A stretch of DNA of 64,000 nucleotides from Roseibium sp. MMSF_3544 (GTDB lineage Bacteria > Pseudomonadota > Alphaproteobacteria > Rhizobiales > Stappiaceae): assembly GCF_030732845.1 (NCBI RefSeq), contig NZ_JASHKA010000007.1, positions 62,001 through 126,000 of the forward strand, in the 5' to 3' direction. How positions within the stretch are numbered: position 1 is the stretch's first letter; each line of letters begins with the position of its first letter. The notes under the pieces were generated by a model, which saw only the letters and a program-made list of their open reading frames with translations, had not been told where the DNA came from and made no database searches. This document shows positions 33,285-42,334 of the stretch, piece by piece. The position numbers were made by a program, and so were the translations under genes.

Positions 33285-34172
33285 TTACGCCTGCTTGGGT
33301 GCCAGCACGAAGTCGAACTCGACGTCCCAGTAATAGGGACCGCTAAAACCTGCTTCGCGGGTCTTGCCGGCGTCTTCGATCTTTCTGAAATCGGCGATCA
33401 GGCTTTCCTTGACGCCGAACACACTGTCGGAATGGATGTATTCATCTTCCGGATCGAAGATGTGGGTGGTCAGTTCGTCATAGCCATCCTTGGAGACGAT
33501 GTAGTGCAGATGCGCCGGCCGGAACGGATGGCGTCCCAGGCGGTTCAGCATGTCACCGACAGGACCGTCCGCCGGAATGGAGTAGTGCTTCGGCTTGACG
33601 GCCCGGAACCAGTATTTTCCATCGGGACCAGTGCGGAACACACCGCGCAGATTGAAGTCCGGCTGGATGCCCTTCTGCTGGACGTCGTAAAAGCCTTCGT
33701 CATTGGCCTGCCAGACGTCAATCTTGACGCCTTCCATCGGATTACCGTCGATGTCCTTGACCGTGCCATGGACCAGAAGATCTTCGCCCTTCTCGTCAAG
33801 GCAGATGTTGTGGCCCATTTCGTATTCGGGAGCATCGCCAAGGTGAAACGGCCCAAGGACCGTGTTTTCCGATGCGCCTGTCGGGCGGCGTGAGTTGACG
33901 GCATCGACCAGCATCGAAACGCCGAGCACATCCGACAGCAGGATGAATTCCTGGCGCCAGTCGTCACACTTGTGGCCTGTCGCCGTCAGGAACTGGATGG
34001 CCTTGAACCATTCTTCCTGCGTCGGTTCGATCTCCTTGACGGCTTCATGGAGTTTGCGCGTAACGACTTCCATCACTTCCTTCAGGCGCGGGTCGCTGGC
34101 ATTCTTGTTCCGGCCGGTGACCACTTCTGCGGAGTTTTCTTCGGTAAAATATCCAAGCTCATGAGCTTCCAT
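33285..34172 (-). CDS. intradiol ring-cleavage dioxygenase, hydroxyquinol 1,2-dioxygenase-like (canonical iron site)
   Basis: A 295-residue intradiol dioxygenase with the catechol-dioxygenase N-terminal helical domain (about 25-100) and a C-terminal beta-sandwich. All four ferric ligands are present: Y162 (GFYDVQQ), Y197 (PKHYSIP), H221 and H223 (RPAHLHYIV). The GPFHLGDAP and NICLDEKGED stretches are typical of hydroxyquinol dioxygenases. It cleaves a trihydroxylated or dihydroxylated ring between adjacent OH groups, giving maleylacetate from hydroxyquinol. Second of two intradiol genes in the operon. Confidence 0.9.
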   Translation of the reverse strand: MEAHELGYFTEENSAEVVTGRNKNASDPRLKEVMEVVTRKLHEAVKEIEPTQEEWFKAIQFLTATGHKCDDWRQEFILLSDVLGVSMLVDAVNSRRPTGASENTVLGPFHLGDAPEYEMGHNICLDEKGEDLLVHGTVKDIDGNPMEGVKIDVWQANDEGFYDVQQKGIQPDFNLRGVFRTGPDGKYWFRAVKPKHYSIPADGPVGDMLNRLGRHPFRPAHLHYIVSKDGYDELTTHIFDPEDEYIHSDSVFGVKESLIADFRKIEDAGKTREAGFSGPYYWDVEFDFVLAPKQA

Positions 34173-34182
34173 CGGGTTCTCC

Positions 34183-35940
34183 TTAACGTGCGAGAATTTT
34201 GGTGAAGACGCGGCGCAGATCGCCGGCCGGGTCGCTGGTCAGTCCGGTGCTGCGCCAGGCGACGTGCTGGTCGGGACGAACCAGGACACAGCCTCTGTCA
34301 CTGACTTCGCGAGCGCGCGCCCAGTCACCGGTGTGATCGACAAACTTGCGGCGGGGACCGATGACGTGGACGGCCACGTTCAATCCAAATTCGGCGCCGA
34401 CCGACTTGGCCGTTTCTTCCCAGGCTTCCCCTCCGATGCCAGTGAAGACGGTGAATTTTCCGCCGCCGCACAAATCGAGCGTTGAGAACTTTTCGCCGGT
34501 GTCATGGTCAAAGAGCCAGCAATGGGGGATACGCGCTCCTGGCCAGGTGGTTGGCTGGTAATGAAGCTCTGCGTCCCTTTCGAAGGCGGGCTCGGGCTGG
34601 CCGTCCGTTTCCACAGCGGAGGACTTGTAGCGCTGGTTCATCTCAACGCCGTGGGCGTCAAACTCGTACTTCTTGAAGGCGATTGCCTTGCGGATGGCGT
34701 CTCGCTGAGCTTCTGCTGCATCGGTGCTGTTGCAGCGGGCAACCAGGTTTTCCTGCATCACTTCCGGATCGACACCTTCGCCCATGCCAAGCGCTTCGAA
34801 AATCGGTCCGAATTCGGCGATGGACTGGTTGGCGCGGGTAACGATCTGCTTTGCCACCGGTGCGCGTTCAACGCTGTAACTGTCCAGCAGCGCTTCGCCG
34901 GCCTGACCTTTCAGAACGGCGGCAAGTTTCCAGGCGAGGTTGAAACTGTCCTGGATGGACGTGTTGGACCCAAGCCCGTTGGAGGGCGGGTGCCGGTGGG
35001 CGGCATCGCCCATGATGAACACGCGTCCCTTCTGCATGTTCGTTGCGTACATGTTGTTGACGGTCCAGGTATTTGCGGAGATCAGATCGATCTCCAGCTC
35101 CGGGTCGCCGACAAGCTGACGCGCGACGCTGGTCGCCATTTCCTCGTCGACTTCGGGTGCGGGCTGACTGATGTCGTAGCCCCAGACGATCAGCCATTCG
35201 TTCCACGGCCGGACCATGCGCACGAGACCCATGCCGATCCCGCCGACATCTGCGCCGGGCTGCATCACCCAGTAAAGAACCGACGGCCGGTGTGCGACGA
35301 ACCGGGAGAGATCCGCCCTGAAGAGGATGTTCATCGACCCGCCAACACCCATCTTGCCTTCGAAGGGCAGATCCTCGTGTTCGGCAACGAGAGAGTTGCC
35401 GCCATCGGCGCCGACGAGATATTTCGAACGCACGGTGAACTCCTTGCCGGACAGGCGGTCCAGGCAGGTTGTCGTGACGCCCTCGGCATTCTGTTCATGT
35501 GACAGATACTGCGCCGACATGCGTGCCTGCGTGCCGCGCGAACAGGCCGTCTTGAACAGGAGTGGCTCCATGAAGGTTTGCGGCAGGTCATTCATCATGG
35601 TCGGGGACGACAGAAGGTGTTCGGCCTTTGAGAGCGGGTGATTGCCCCAGCTCTTCATGCGCCCGATTTCCTCACCGGCAAGGCTCTCACAGAAGACGTT
35701 TTCGCCCATGAGTTCCTGATGTGCCGCGAACATGTAGGCTTCGTCCTCGACTTCGCGCCCGAGATCCCTCAGCACTTCCATGGTTCTCTGGTTGGTAATG
35801 TGTGCGCGCGGTGTGTTGGCAAGCCAGCGATACCGGTTGATCGCCATGTTCTCGATGCCGTAACTCGACAGAAGCGCTGCGGTTGCAGATCCCGCGGGGC
35901 CGGTGCCGATGATCAGGACGTCTGTGCTGTAATCAGCCAT
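34183..35940 (-). CDS. FAD-dependent aromatic hydroxylase (phenol monooxygenase / TfdB type)
   Basis: A 585-residue class A flavoprotein. The FAD motif GTGPAGSATAALL is at residues 12-24, the DG-type motif is LVGADGGNSLV, and the GD motif is FIMGDAAHRHPPSNGLGSNTSIQDSFNLAWKL. The C-terminal thioredoxin-like domain of 2,4-dichlorophenol hydroxylases is present (VFTGIGGEAW onwards). I used the ATG after GGAGGAAACTGAC; a TTG 21 bases upstream is less likely. It should hydroxylate a phenol or benzoate ring with NAD(P)H and O2 to supply the ring-cleavage dioxygenases. Precise substrate unknown. Confidence 0.9.
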   Translation of the reverse strand: MADYSTDVLIIGTGPAGSATAALLSSYGIENMAINRYRWLANTPRAHITNQRTMEVLRDLGREVEDEAYMFAAHQELMGENVFCESLAGEEIGRMKSWGNHPLSKAEHLLSSPTMMNDLPQTFMEPLLFKTACSRGTQARMSAQYLSHEQNAEGVTTTCLDRLSGKEFTVRSKYLVGADGGNSLVAEHEDLPFEGKMGVGGSMNILFRADLSRFVAHRPSVLYWVMQPGADVGGIGMGLVRMVRPWNEWLIVWGYDISQPAPEVDEEMATSVARQLVGDPELEIDLISANTWTVNNMYATNMQKGRVFIMGDAAHRHPPSNGLGSNTSIQDSFNLAWKLAAVLKGQAGEALLDSYSVERAPVAKQIVTRANQSIAEFGPIFEALGMGEGVDPEVMQENLVARCNSTDAAEAQRDAIRKAIAFKKYEFDAHGVEMNQRYKSSAVETDGQPEPAFERDAELHYQPTTWPGARIPHCWLFDHDTGEKFSTLDLCGGGKFTVFTGIGGEAWEETAKSVGAEFGLNVAVHVIGPRRKFVDHTGDWARAREVSDRGCVLVRPDQHVAWRSTGLTSDPAGDLRRVFTKILAR

Positions 35941-35961
35941 GTCAGTTTCCTCCAAATTCAA

Positions 35962-36540
35962 TCAGGACCGGGGGTCCCACAGGCGCGCGTCGAAATTCGC
36001 TTCGTAGGCTTTTCCGTCGGGGTAGCTGACGAGCTCGAGCTGCATGCCCCAGGGGGCGAGGAAGTAGACCCAAGTCTCGCCGGCCGACGGGCCTTCCGTC
36101 ATCGTTGTCGGTGCGCCCAGGACCTTGATGCCCTTGTCTTGCAGGTAGGAGACAGCGGCATCCATGTCGGTTGTGTAGAACGCCAGGTGATGGCCACCGA
36201 TGTCGGAATTGCGCGGCTGTTTGCTGTCCTGATCGGGTGCCGTGTACTGGAAGATTTCCAGATTGGCGCCGTTGGCGCAGCGGACCAGGCGCATTGCCGG
36301 GATCGTCGCTTTCGGATCCACGTTCAGGTGGTCCTGCATCCAGGTGCTTTCACCGCCCGAAAACGGGCCGAGCGGGTAGAACGCCTGGCAGCCAAGCGTG
36401 CCGGTGAAAAAGTCCACGGCCTGTTCAAGATCCGGCACGGTGAAACCGATATGGTCCATGCCGGTCATTCCCGGTAGGCCGTCTGCCGATGCCATCGATC
36501 CGCTTGCGAGTACGCACAAGGCTGCGAGTGTCTTTTTCAT
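35962..36540 (-). CDS. exported VOC (glyoxalase/dioxygenase-fold) protein
   Basis: A 192-residue protein with a Sec signal peptide (MKKTLAALCVLASGSMASA) followed by two VOC beta-alpha modules: MDHIGFTVPDLEQAVDFFTGTLG and GHHLAFYTTDMDAAVSYLQDKG. Metal ligands are plausible: H in DHIGF, E in NLEIFQY, H in HHLAFY and E in MQLELVSYP. VOC enzymes are normally cytosolic, so export to the periplasm is unusual. A GGGAGGAT ribosome site precedes the ATG. It lies 2 bases from livM in the aromatic operon and may act on the imported substrate before or during uptake. Confidence 0.85.
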   Translation of the reverse strand: MKKTLAALCVLASGSMASADGLPGMTGMDHIGFTVPDLEQAVDFFTGTLGCQAFYPLGPFSGGESTWMQDHLNVDPKATIPAMRLVRCANGANLEIFQYTAPDQDSKQPRNSDIGGHHLAFYTTDMDAAVSYLQDKGIKVLGAPTTMTEGPSAGETWVYFLAPWGMQLELVSYPDGKAYEANFDARLWDPRS

Positions 36541-36541
36541 T

Positions 36542-37615
36542 TCATCCTCCCGATTTTTCGTTGGGGTCGCCGGAGAGCCTGCGGCGGATAGGAAAGAGTT
36601 CGATTCCCGTGCGATCGGTGAAGAGGCCCCAGAGACCGCGGGGTGCGAAAAGCATGATGACGATGCCGAGAAGGCCGAGGACCAGGAGGTACCAGGAGCC
36701 ATATCCGGACAGGGAGTTCTGCAGGGCGAAGAAGACGAGAACCCCGATGATCGGACCTTCGATGGTACCGATGCCGCCGATGACCACGATGAAGATCACA
36801 TAGGCCGTCCAATCCAGAACCGAGAAGGCTGCGTCTGGCGAAATCCTGGCTTTCTGGACATAGATCAGTGCCCCGGCGAGACCCGTGATGAAGGCGGTGC
36901 TGAGGTAAACAATCGTCTTGATGCGCTGGGCATCGACACCGACGGACCGCGCCGCGTTCTGGTTGTCACGGACAGCGGCGAGGCCAAGGCCCTGCCGTGA
37001 CCGCAGCAGCCGGTAGACGACACCGACGGTCACCACTGCAAGGACGAGCGCCAGCCAGAAGGTGATGACGTCGGTCGCGGCGGAGGTCTTGAAACCGAAA
37101 GTGTCCTTGAGAAACTCCAGTCCGAACATTTCGCGGGTCGCGCTGCGGGGTAGCGAGGTTCCGGTACCGCCGCCGAGCGCCTTCCACTGTGCAACGGTGA
37201 GGCGCACGATTTCCGCAACGACCCATGTCCCGATTGCGAAGTACGCGCCTTGAAGACGGAATGTGAAGAACGCGGTCGGGATGGCGAGCAAAGCTGCCGC
37301 GATCCCGCCAAGTGCGATGGAGACCAGTGGATCGAGATCCAAGAGGATCACGCCACCGAACATTGCGTAGGCGCCGATACCGACAAAGGCCTGCTGGCCG
37401 ACCGAGACGAGACCGGCGTACCCGGCCAGAAGGTTCCAGCCCTGTGCAAGAACCAGCATGGTGAGGATGAAAAACAGATCCTGGATAAGGCTGCGTGAGG
37501 CATAAAATGGCGCAAGCGCAAGGACGACGACGAGGACGGCGGCCAGTCCGAGGAAGATTGTCGACGTGCGCGTTCTGGTCTCTACAGTCCAGTTGGTCTG
37601 AGCGGGCATGGTCAT
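36542..37615 (-). CDS. LivM-type branched ABC permease
   Basis: A 357-residue permease of the hydrophobic amino acid family with about ten hydrophobic segments and the family stretch LLAGYAGLVSVGQQAFVGIGAYA followed later by AAVRDNQNAARSVGVDAQRIK (the ATPase coupling loop). Part of a five-gene importer embedded between ring-degradation genes, so the ligand is probably an aromatic or phenolic acid rather than a branched-chain amino acid. The start ATG is 12 bases after livH. Confidence 0.9.
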   Translation of the reverse strand: MTMPAQTNWTVETRTRTSTIFLGLAAVLVVVLALAPFYASRSLIQDLFFILTMLVLAQGWNLLAGYAGLVSVGQQAFVGIGAYAMFGGVILLDLDPLVSIALGGIAAALLAIPTAFFTFRLQGAYFAIGTWVVAEIVRLTVAQWKALGGGTGTSLPRSATREMFGLEFLKDTFGFKTSAATDVITFWLALVLAVVTVGVVYRLLRSRQGLGLAAVRDNQNAARSVGVDAQRIKTIVYLSTAFITGLAGALIYVQKARISPDAAFSVLDWTAYVIFIVVIGGIGTIEGPIIGVLVFFALQNSLSGYGSWYLLVLGLLGIVIMLFAPRGLWGLFTDRTGIELFPIRRRLSGDPNEKSGG

Positions 37616-37627
37616 GGTCGCGCTCCC

Positions 37628-38491
37628 TTAATCCACCGCCCGCGGGAACAACCCGCGCGGTCTCAGCAACAGGACGACGACAAAGGCGACGTGGCCGGCC
37701 AGGATTTGCCATTCGGGATTGATTGCAGCCCCAAGCGTCTGCGCGACACCGATGATGATGCCGCCGGCGAGCGTGCCCCAGAGCGAACCGAGACCGCCTA
37801 TGATCACCGCTTCGAAGGCATAGATCAGACGTGCCGGGCCGATTGTCGGATCGAAATTGGCGCGGGTGCCGAGGTAGAGCGCGGCGATCGTTACGACGAC
37901 CATCGCAATGCCGGTTGCGGTTGCGAAAATGTTCTGCGGGCGCACACCCATGAGGCTGGCGGTGACCGCATCGTCGGAGGTGGCGCGGAATGCCCGACCG
38001 AGCGACGTGCTGTAGAACAGCCGGTTGAGGGCAACGATGACCACGATGGCAGAGATGAATGTCAGCAGTGGCATCACGCCGACATTCACAGGACCGAGCG
38101 CGAGCGACGCCGTTTCAAGCTGGCCGACCGAAAGTCGTTTGCTGTCTGCCGAAAAACCTTCAAGCAGCGCATTCTGGATCACGATCGACAGACCGAACGT
38201 GACCAGGAGCGGCGGCAGGATGTCCGGACCAAGTGTCCGGTTCAGAACATGCATCTGAAGTAGCCAGCCAACGCCGAACAGAAATGGCGCTGCTATAAGG
38301 GCTGCAAGGAACGGATCGATGCCGAGCAGCGTCACGAGAACGAGGATCAGATAGGCCGCCATGACGATGAGATCGCCGTGGGCAAGGTTCACCAGCCGCA
38401 TGATCCCGAAGACGAGGCTCAGTCCAGCAGCAAACAGCGCGTAAAGGCCGCCGAGCAGGACACCCTGCACGATTGTATCTATCCAGATCAT
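37628..38491 (-). CDS. LivH-type branched ABC permease
   Basis: A 287-residue permease with the family start LLGGLYALFAAGLSLVFGIMRLVNLAHGDLIVMAAYL and the coupling region FRATSDDAVTASLMGVRPQNI. It ends ILAGHVAFVVVLLLRPRGLF as in LivH proteins. It overlaps livF by 4 bases (ATGA). Forms the transmembrane channel with LivM. Confidence 0.92.
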   Translation of the reverse strand: MIWIDTIVQGVLLGGLYALFAAGLSLVFGIMRLVNLAHGDLIVMAAYLILVLVTLLGIDPFLAALIAAPFLFGVGWLLQMHVLNRTLGPDILPPLLVTFGLSIVIQNALLEGFSADSKRLSVGQLETASLALGPVNVGVMPLLTFISAIVVIVALNRLFYSTSLGRAFRATSDDAVTASLMGVRPQNIFATATGIAMVVVTIAALYLGTRANFDPTIGPARLIYAFEAVIIGGLGSLWGTLAGGIIIGVAQTLGAAINPEWQILAGHVAFVVVLLLRPRGLFPRAVD

Positions 38492-39195
38492 GCAGAGGCT
38501 CCGAAATAGGCGTTGTGAATGGCGTCGCGGCTGAGATCCGAAGGGGAGCCCTCAAGTGTGATCCGGCCCTCCATCATGCAGTAGACCCGGTCGGCGACCT
38601 TGAGCGCCTGGCCGATGTCCTGTTCCACCACGACAATTGATGTGCCGGTTTCCTTGATCTTGGGAAGCGCGGCGTAAATGTCCTTGATGATGACCGGTGC
38701 AAGGCCGAGGCTGATCTCGTCGCACAAAAGAACGCGCGGGTTTGACATCAGGGCCCGGCCGATCGCAACCATTTGCTGTTGGCCACCGGACAGAGCCGTG
38801 CCTGCGTTGGTGCGCCGCTCCTTCAGAACCGGAAACATTGAATAGATGCTTTCCAGGTTCCAGGGACCATCTGTCTTGCGTCCGTAGGCGCCGATGAGGA
38901 GGTTTTCTTCCACGCTCAGGGACGGGAAGAGCTTGCGGCCCTCGGGCACCATGGCGATGCCCTTCTTGACGATATCCGCCGCATGCGTGGAACCGATCCG
39001 GTCCTTGTCGAAGACAATGGCTTCCGGCTGGTTGCGCAAAACACCGGAGATGGAGCGCATAAGCGTGGTCTTGCCGGCGCCGTTGGCGCCGATAATTGCG
39101 ACCGTTTCGCCTTCCTCGAGCCGAATGTCGACACCGAAGAGCGCCTGGAAGTCACCATAGTGTGCGGTGAGGTTTTCTGTTTGAAGCAGCGCCAT
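38488..39195 (-). CDS. LivF-type ABC ATPase
   Basis: A 235-residue ATPase: Walker A GANGAGKTT (about residues 34-42), signature LSGGQQQMVAIGRALM, Walker B VLLCDEISLGLAP and the His-less switch VVVEQD typical of LivF. It overlaps livG by one base and livH by four, so the subunits are translated together. Supplies energy for the embedded LIV-type importer. Confidence 0.93.
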   Translation of the reverse strand: MALLQTENLTAHYGDFQALFGVDIRLEEGETVAIIGANGAGKTTLMRSISGVLRNQPEAIVFDKDRIGSTHAADIVKKGIAMVPEGRKLFPSLSVEENLLIGAYGRKTDGPWNLESIYSMFPVLKERRTNAGTALSGGQQQMVAIGRALMSNPRVLLCDEISLGLAPVIIKDIYAALPKIKETGTSIVVVEQDIGQALKVADRVYCMMEGRITLEGSPSDLSRDAIHNAYFGASA

Positions 39196-39914
39196 CAGAC
39201 ATCGATCCCCAGATAGATTTCGCGCACTTCCTGCGAATTCATGATGGTGTCAGGGTCGCCGATGCCGATGACCTTGCCGAAGTCGAGGACCAGAAGGCGC
39301 TCGGCGACAGACGTGAGAGCGTGAAGGACATGCTCGATCCAGATGATCGACATGCCGCCGGCGTGGACCTTCTGGATCGTTGCAACGAGCGCGTGGCATT
39401 CACCTTCCGTCAGGCCGCCGGCAATCTCGTCCAGCAGGAGCACCTTCGGACGGGTTGCCATTGCCCGGGCTAGCTCGAGGCGCTTGCGTTCCAACAGGCT
39501 GAGCCGTCCAGCGACTTCGTTCGCCTTTCCGATCAGGCCTGTTTCAACAAGGATATCCGCGCACTCATCAGAGACTTCGTTTTCCGGAAGCCGGTTGCCG
39601 AAGGCGCCGGCAACGACGAGGTTTTCAAAGACAGTCAGCTTTTCGAACGGTTGCGGGATCTGGAAGGTACGGCCCAGACCGCTCAGGCAACGTTCCATCG
39701 GCGGAACTTGCGTAACATCACGTCCAAGGAACTCGATCCGGCCCTCGTCGACCGGCAGATTGCCGGTGATCAGATTGAACAAGGTCGATTTGCCAGCGCC
39801 GTTCGGTCCGATCACACCCAATGCCTCGCCCTCAGCGAGATCAAAGGTGATGTGCTGCGAAACACGAAGCGCGCCAAAGGCTTTCGACACATTGTCGAGC
39901 GCTAGGATTGCCAT
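39195..39914 (-). CDS. LivG-type ABC ATPase
   Basis: A 239-residue ATPase starting at MAILALDN; a 51-residue upstream extension in frame is low-complexity and runs into the livK gap, so it is rejected. Walker A is GPNGAGKST, the signature region is a divergent LSLLERKRLELARAMA (as in LivG), Walker B is VLLLDEIAGGLTEGE, and the switch His is IWIEHVLHAL. Works with LivF, LivH, LivM and the LivK protein. Confidence 0.92.
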   Translation of the reverse strand: MAILALDNVSKAFGALRVSQHITFDLAEGEALGVIGPNGAGKSTLFNLITGNLPVDEGRIEFLGRDVTQVPPMERCLSGLGRTFQIPQPFEKLTVFENLVVAGAFGNRLPENEVSDECADILVETGLIGKANEVAGRLSLLERKRLELARAMATRPKVLLLDEIAGGLTEGECHALVATIQKVHAGGMSIIWIEHVLHALTSVAERLLVLDFGKVIGIGDPDTIMNSQEVREIYLGIDV

Positions 39915-39967
39915 TGATCCTGTCCTTAAAGTCGAGGCGCAGACGCCTGGTCTGCGCCGTCCAGCCG

Positions 39968-41248
39968 TCAGGTGATGGGTTCCATCTTGCCGCCGGTCGG
40001 AATGTTCGGTGCCGTCTGGTTGTCCGTGATTACGAGGTCGTAGCCGCCGCCGTCCTTCAGACGCCACTGGCCACCGACAAGCGGTGTCTTGGCGACGTTC
40101 TTGGCTGCAAATGGCGGCAGTCCCTTACCGTCCCACGCGATCGGACCGACGATTGTGTCGAGCTTCGTTGCGGCGATGACTTCGGAAACTTCGTCCGCAT
40201 CGGTCGGATCGTCCGCCCGTTTCATCACGTCGGCAGCCAGTTCGAAGAGGGCGTGGACGAAACCGATCGGCTGGGTCCAGGGCCGACCCGTGGCTTCGGT
40301 GAAGCCCGACGCAAGCTGAGCTGAGCTTTCGCCCGTGAGGGAGGAGGAGAATGGATGCGTCGGGCTCCACCAGACCTCGGATGAGAGATTGTTGCCGGCA
40401 TCGCCCAGCGCCTCGACCGCCTGCGGGAAAAGGATGGCCTTGCCGATGGACGCGACCTTCGGGGTGAAACCCTGCTGCTTTGCCTGGGTCCAGAAGGTTG
40501 TGAAGTCGGGCGGGATCATCACGCCGGTAACGATTTCCGCATTGGCCTGTTTGAAGGCGTTGATCTGCGCGGTAAAATCGTCGGTCAGGTTCTGATAGCG
40601 ACCGGGATCGGTGAGGCCATAGCCGAGTTTTTCAAGAACCGGCGGAAAGCCGACATTCGGGTCGCCCCAGGCGTTGCCGTCGCCGTCATTCGGGAAAAGT
40701 CCGCCAACCTGCTTGTTGGTGTCGAGCTGCCCCCACATGTTGGTGAAGACCGCGATGACATCCTCCAGACCCCAGAAGAAGTGATAGGAGTAGTAGAACG
40801 GTTCCCAGCTTCCCGGATCGCCAGGGTTGCCCTGCTGCCCGATGAACCAGGGCTGCCAGGGAGCAACGGTCGAGATGCAGGGGATTTCCTCGCTCTCACA
40901 GGTGGTCGTCACCGGATTGGTCGTCTCCGGCGTCGAGGCCACCAGCATCAGGTTAATCTCGTCGTCGATGATCAGCTCGCGGGCGACCTCGGCAGCCCGG
41001 TTCGGGTTGGACTGACTGTCCTTGACGATCACCTCGATGTTGAGGCCCTGAGCCTTGGCGGCCGCGTTGAAACCACTGATGATGTAGTCGTCGGCCTCGG
41101 CAAAGGCAGCGAGGGGGCCGGTCTGCGGGCTGACATAGCCCAGCTTAATCGGCGCGCCCTGGGCGCGGGCCGGCAAGGCCAGCCCGGATGTTCCTGCAAC
41201 AGCGGCAGATGCGGCTGAAGCTTTCAGAAATGCCCTTCTATTCAACAT
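39968..41248 (-). CDS. LivK-type ABC solute-binding protein, Tat-exported
   Basis: A 426-residue periplasmic-binding protein of the leucine-type family. The N-terminus has the twin-arginine motif LNRRAFLKASAASAA with an ALPARAQG cleavage region, which is uncommon for this family. The ligand domain includes KLGYVSPQTGPLAAFAEADDYI. Three Cys lie in TTTCESEEIPC and nearby. The ATG is preceded by GGGAGGAACC. It precedes the four ABC genes. Related Tat-exported receptors are seen with aromatic-acid operons; the ligand here is inferred. Confidence 0.9.
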   Translation of the reverse strand: MLNRRAFLKASAASAAVAGTSGLALPARAQGAPIKLGYVSPQTGPLAAFAEADDYIISGFNAAAKAQGLNIEVIVKDSQSNPNRAAEVARELIIDDEINLMLVASTPETTNPVTTTCESEEIPCISTVAPWQPWFIGQQGNPGDPGSWEPFYYSYHFFWGLEDVIAVFTNMWGQLDTNKQVGGLFPNDGDGNAWGDPNVGFPPVLEKLGYGLTDPGRYQNLTDDFTAQINAFKQANAEIVTGVMIPPDFTTFWTQAKQQGFTPKVASIGKAILFPQAVEALGDAGNNLSSEVWWSPTHPFSSSLTGESSAQLASGFTEATGRPWTQPIGFVHALFELAADVMKRADDPTDADEVSEVIAATKLDTIVGPIAWDGKGLPPFAAKNVAKTPLVGGQWRLKDGGGYDLVITDNQTAPNIPTGGKMEPIT

Positions 41249-41272
41249 GTTGGTTCCTCCCAAACCAAAGGT

Positions 41273-42334
41273 TCAAATTGCCGGACGGGTTCCGTCCCAA
41301 GCGTCCTGCAAAAGGTTGCGAATGGATTCGCGGTCGATCGGACGCGGGTTCCAGTAGGGGTTTTCGGTAGCGATGTCGGCAGCGCGGTCCAGGTCCGCCT
41401 CGCTCAAGCCGAGGTCCTTAAGCGCCTGCGGCGCTCCGATCTTTTCGGAAAAGTCGAACAGGCCGGCGCCCGGTGTCGCGCCGAAGAGTTTGGCCACCGG
41501 TTCCAACTGGTCGGGCACCGCGCCGGCATTGAAGCCGACCGTGTGCGGCAGCATGATCGCGTGGGTTTCGGCGTGCGGGGTGTCGAAACTGCCGCCGAGC
41601 GTGTGGCAGATCTTGTGATGCAGCGCCATGCCGACAGTGCCGAGGACCGTGCCGCAGAGCCACGCACCATAGAGCGCTGCGGACCGGGCCTCGGCATCTG
41701 CCGGATCTGCTGCAAGCAGAGGAAGCGCCTCGCTGAAGGCTCCAAGACCTTCAGCCGCCATGAGGCTGGAAACGGGATTGCGGTCCTGCGCATAAAGCGC
41801 CTCGGCCGCGTGGGCCATGGCATTGAGACCGCTGGTGATCGTCATGGGAAGGGGAAGACCAGTCGTCAGATCGGGATCGTAGATGACCACTTCCGGCAGG
41901 ATGCTGTCGCCGCGGACAGTTGTCTTTCGGCCGCCTTCGGTCTGGCCGAGGATCGGTGTGACTTCCGAGCCTGCATAGGTCGTCGGGATGACGACCTGGG
42001 GCAGATCGGTCCTGTAGGCAATGGCTTTGCCGAGGCCCGTGGTGGAGCCGCCGCCAAGCGCGACCACACTGTCTGCACCGGTCTGTTTGACCACTTCCAT
42101 CGCTTCTTCGGTCACATCGACCGGGGTATGCATGGCGGCTTTCGCAAAAACACCGACCGAAAGCCCGCCGAGTTGCTCGGAAAGCGCAGCGGCGTCGTCG
42201 GCCTGGTGGGGCGTCGACAGAACCAGCGCCTTGCCACAGCCGAGTTTTTCGACCCAGTCACCTGTCTCGGCGCGTTTGCCGGCTCCGAAAACGATATGGG
42301 CTGCGCTGCCTCTGTAGGTGAACGCGCGGGTCAT
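41273..42334 (-). CDS. maleylacetate reductase
   Basis: A 353-residue iron-type alcohol dehydrogenase family enzyme that reduces maleylacetate to 3-oxoadipate. Maleylacetate reductase features are GGGSTTGLGKAIA, the PTTYAGSEVTPILGQT segment and the metal-region histidines in ALHHKICHTLGGSFDTPHAETHA. The length and the adjacent hydroxyquinol dioxygenase make the assignment strong. It overlaps the dioxygenase gene by 4 bases (ATGA). Confidence 0.93.
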   Translation of the reverse strand: MTRAFTYRGSAAHIVFGAGKRAETGDWVEKLGCGKALVLSTPHQADDAAALSEQLGGLSVGVFAKAAMHTPVDVTEEAMEVVKQTGADSVVALGGGSTTGLGKAIAYRTDLPQVVIPTTYAGSEVTPILGQTEGGRKTTVRGDSILPEVVIYDPDLTTGLPLPMTITSGLNAMAHAAEALYAQDRNPVSSLMAAEGLGAFSEALPLLAADPADAEARSAALYGAWLCGTVLGTVGMALHHKICHTLGGSFDTPHAETHAIMLPHTVGFNAGAVPDQLEPVAKLFGATPGAGLFDFSEKIGAPQALKDLGLSEADLDRAADIATENPYWNPRPIDRESIRNLLQDAWDGTRPAI

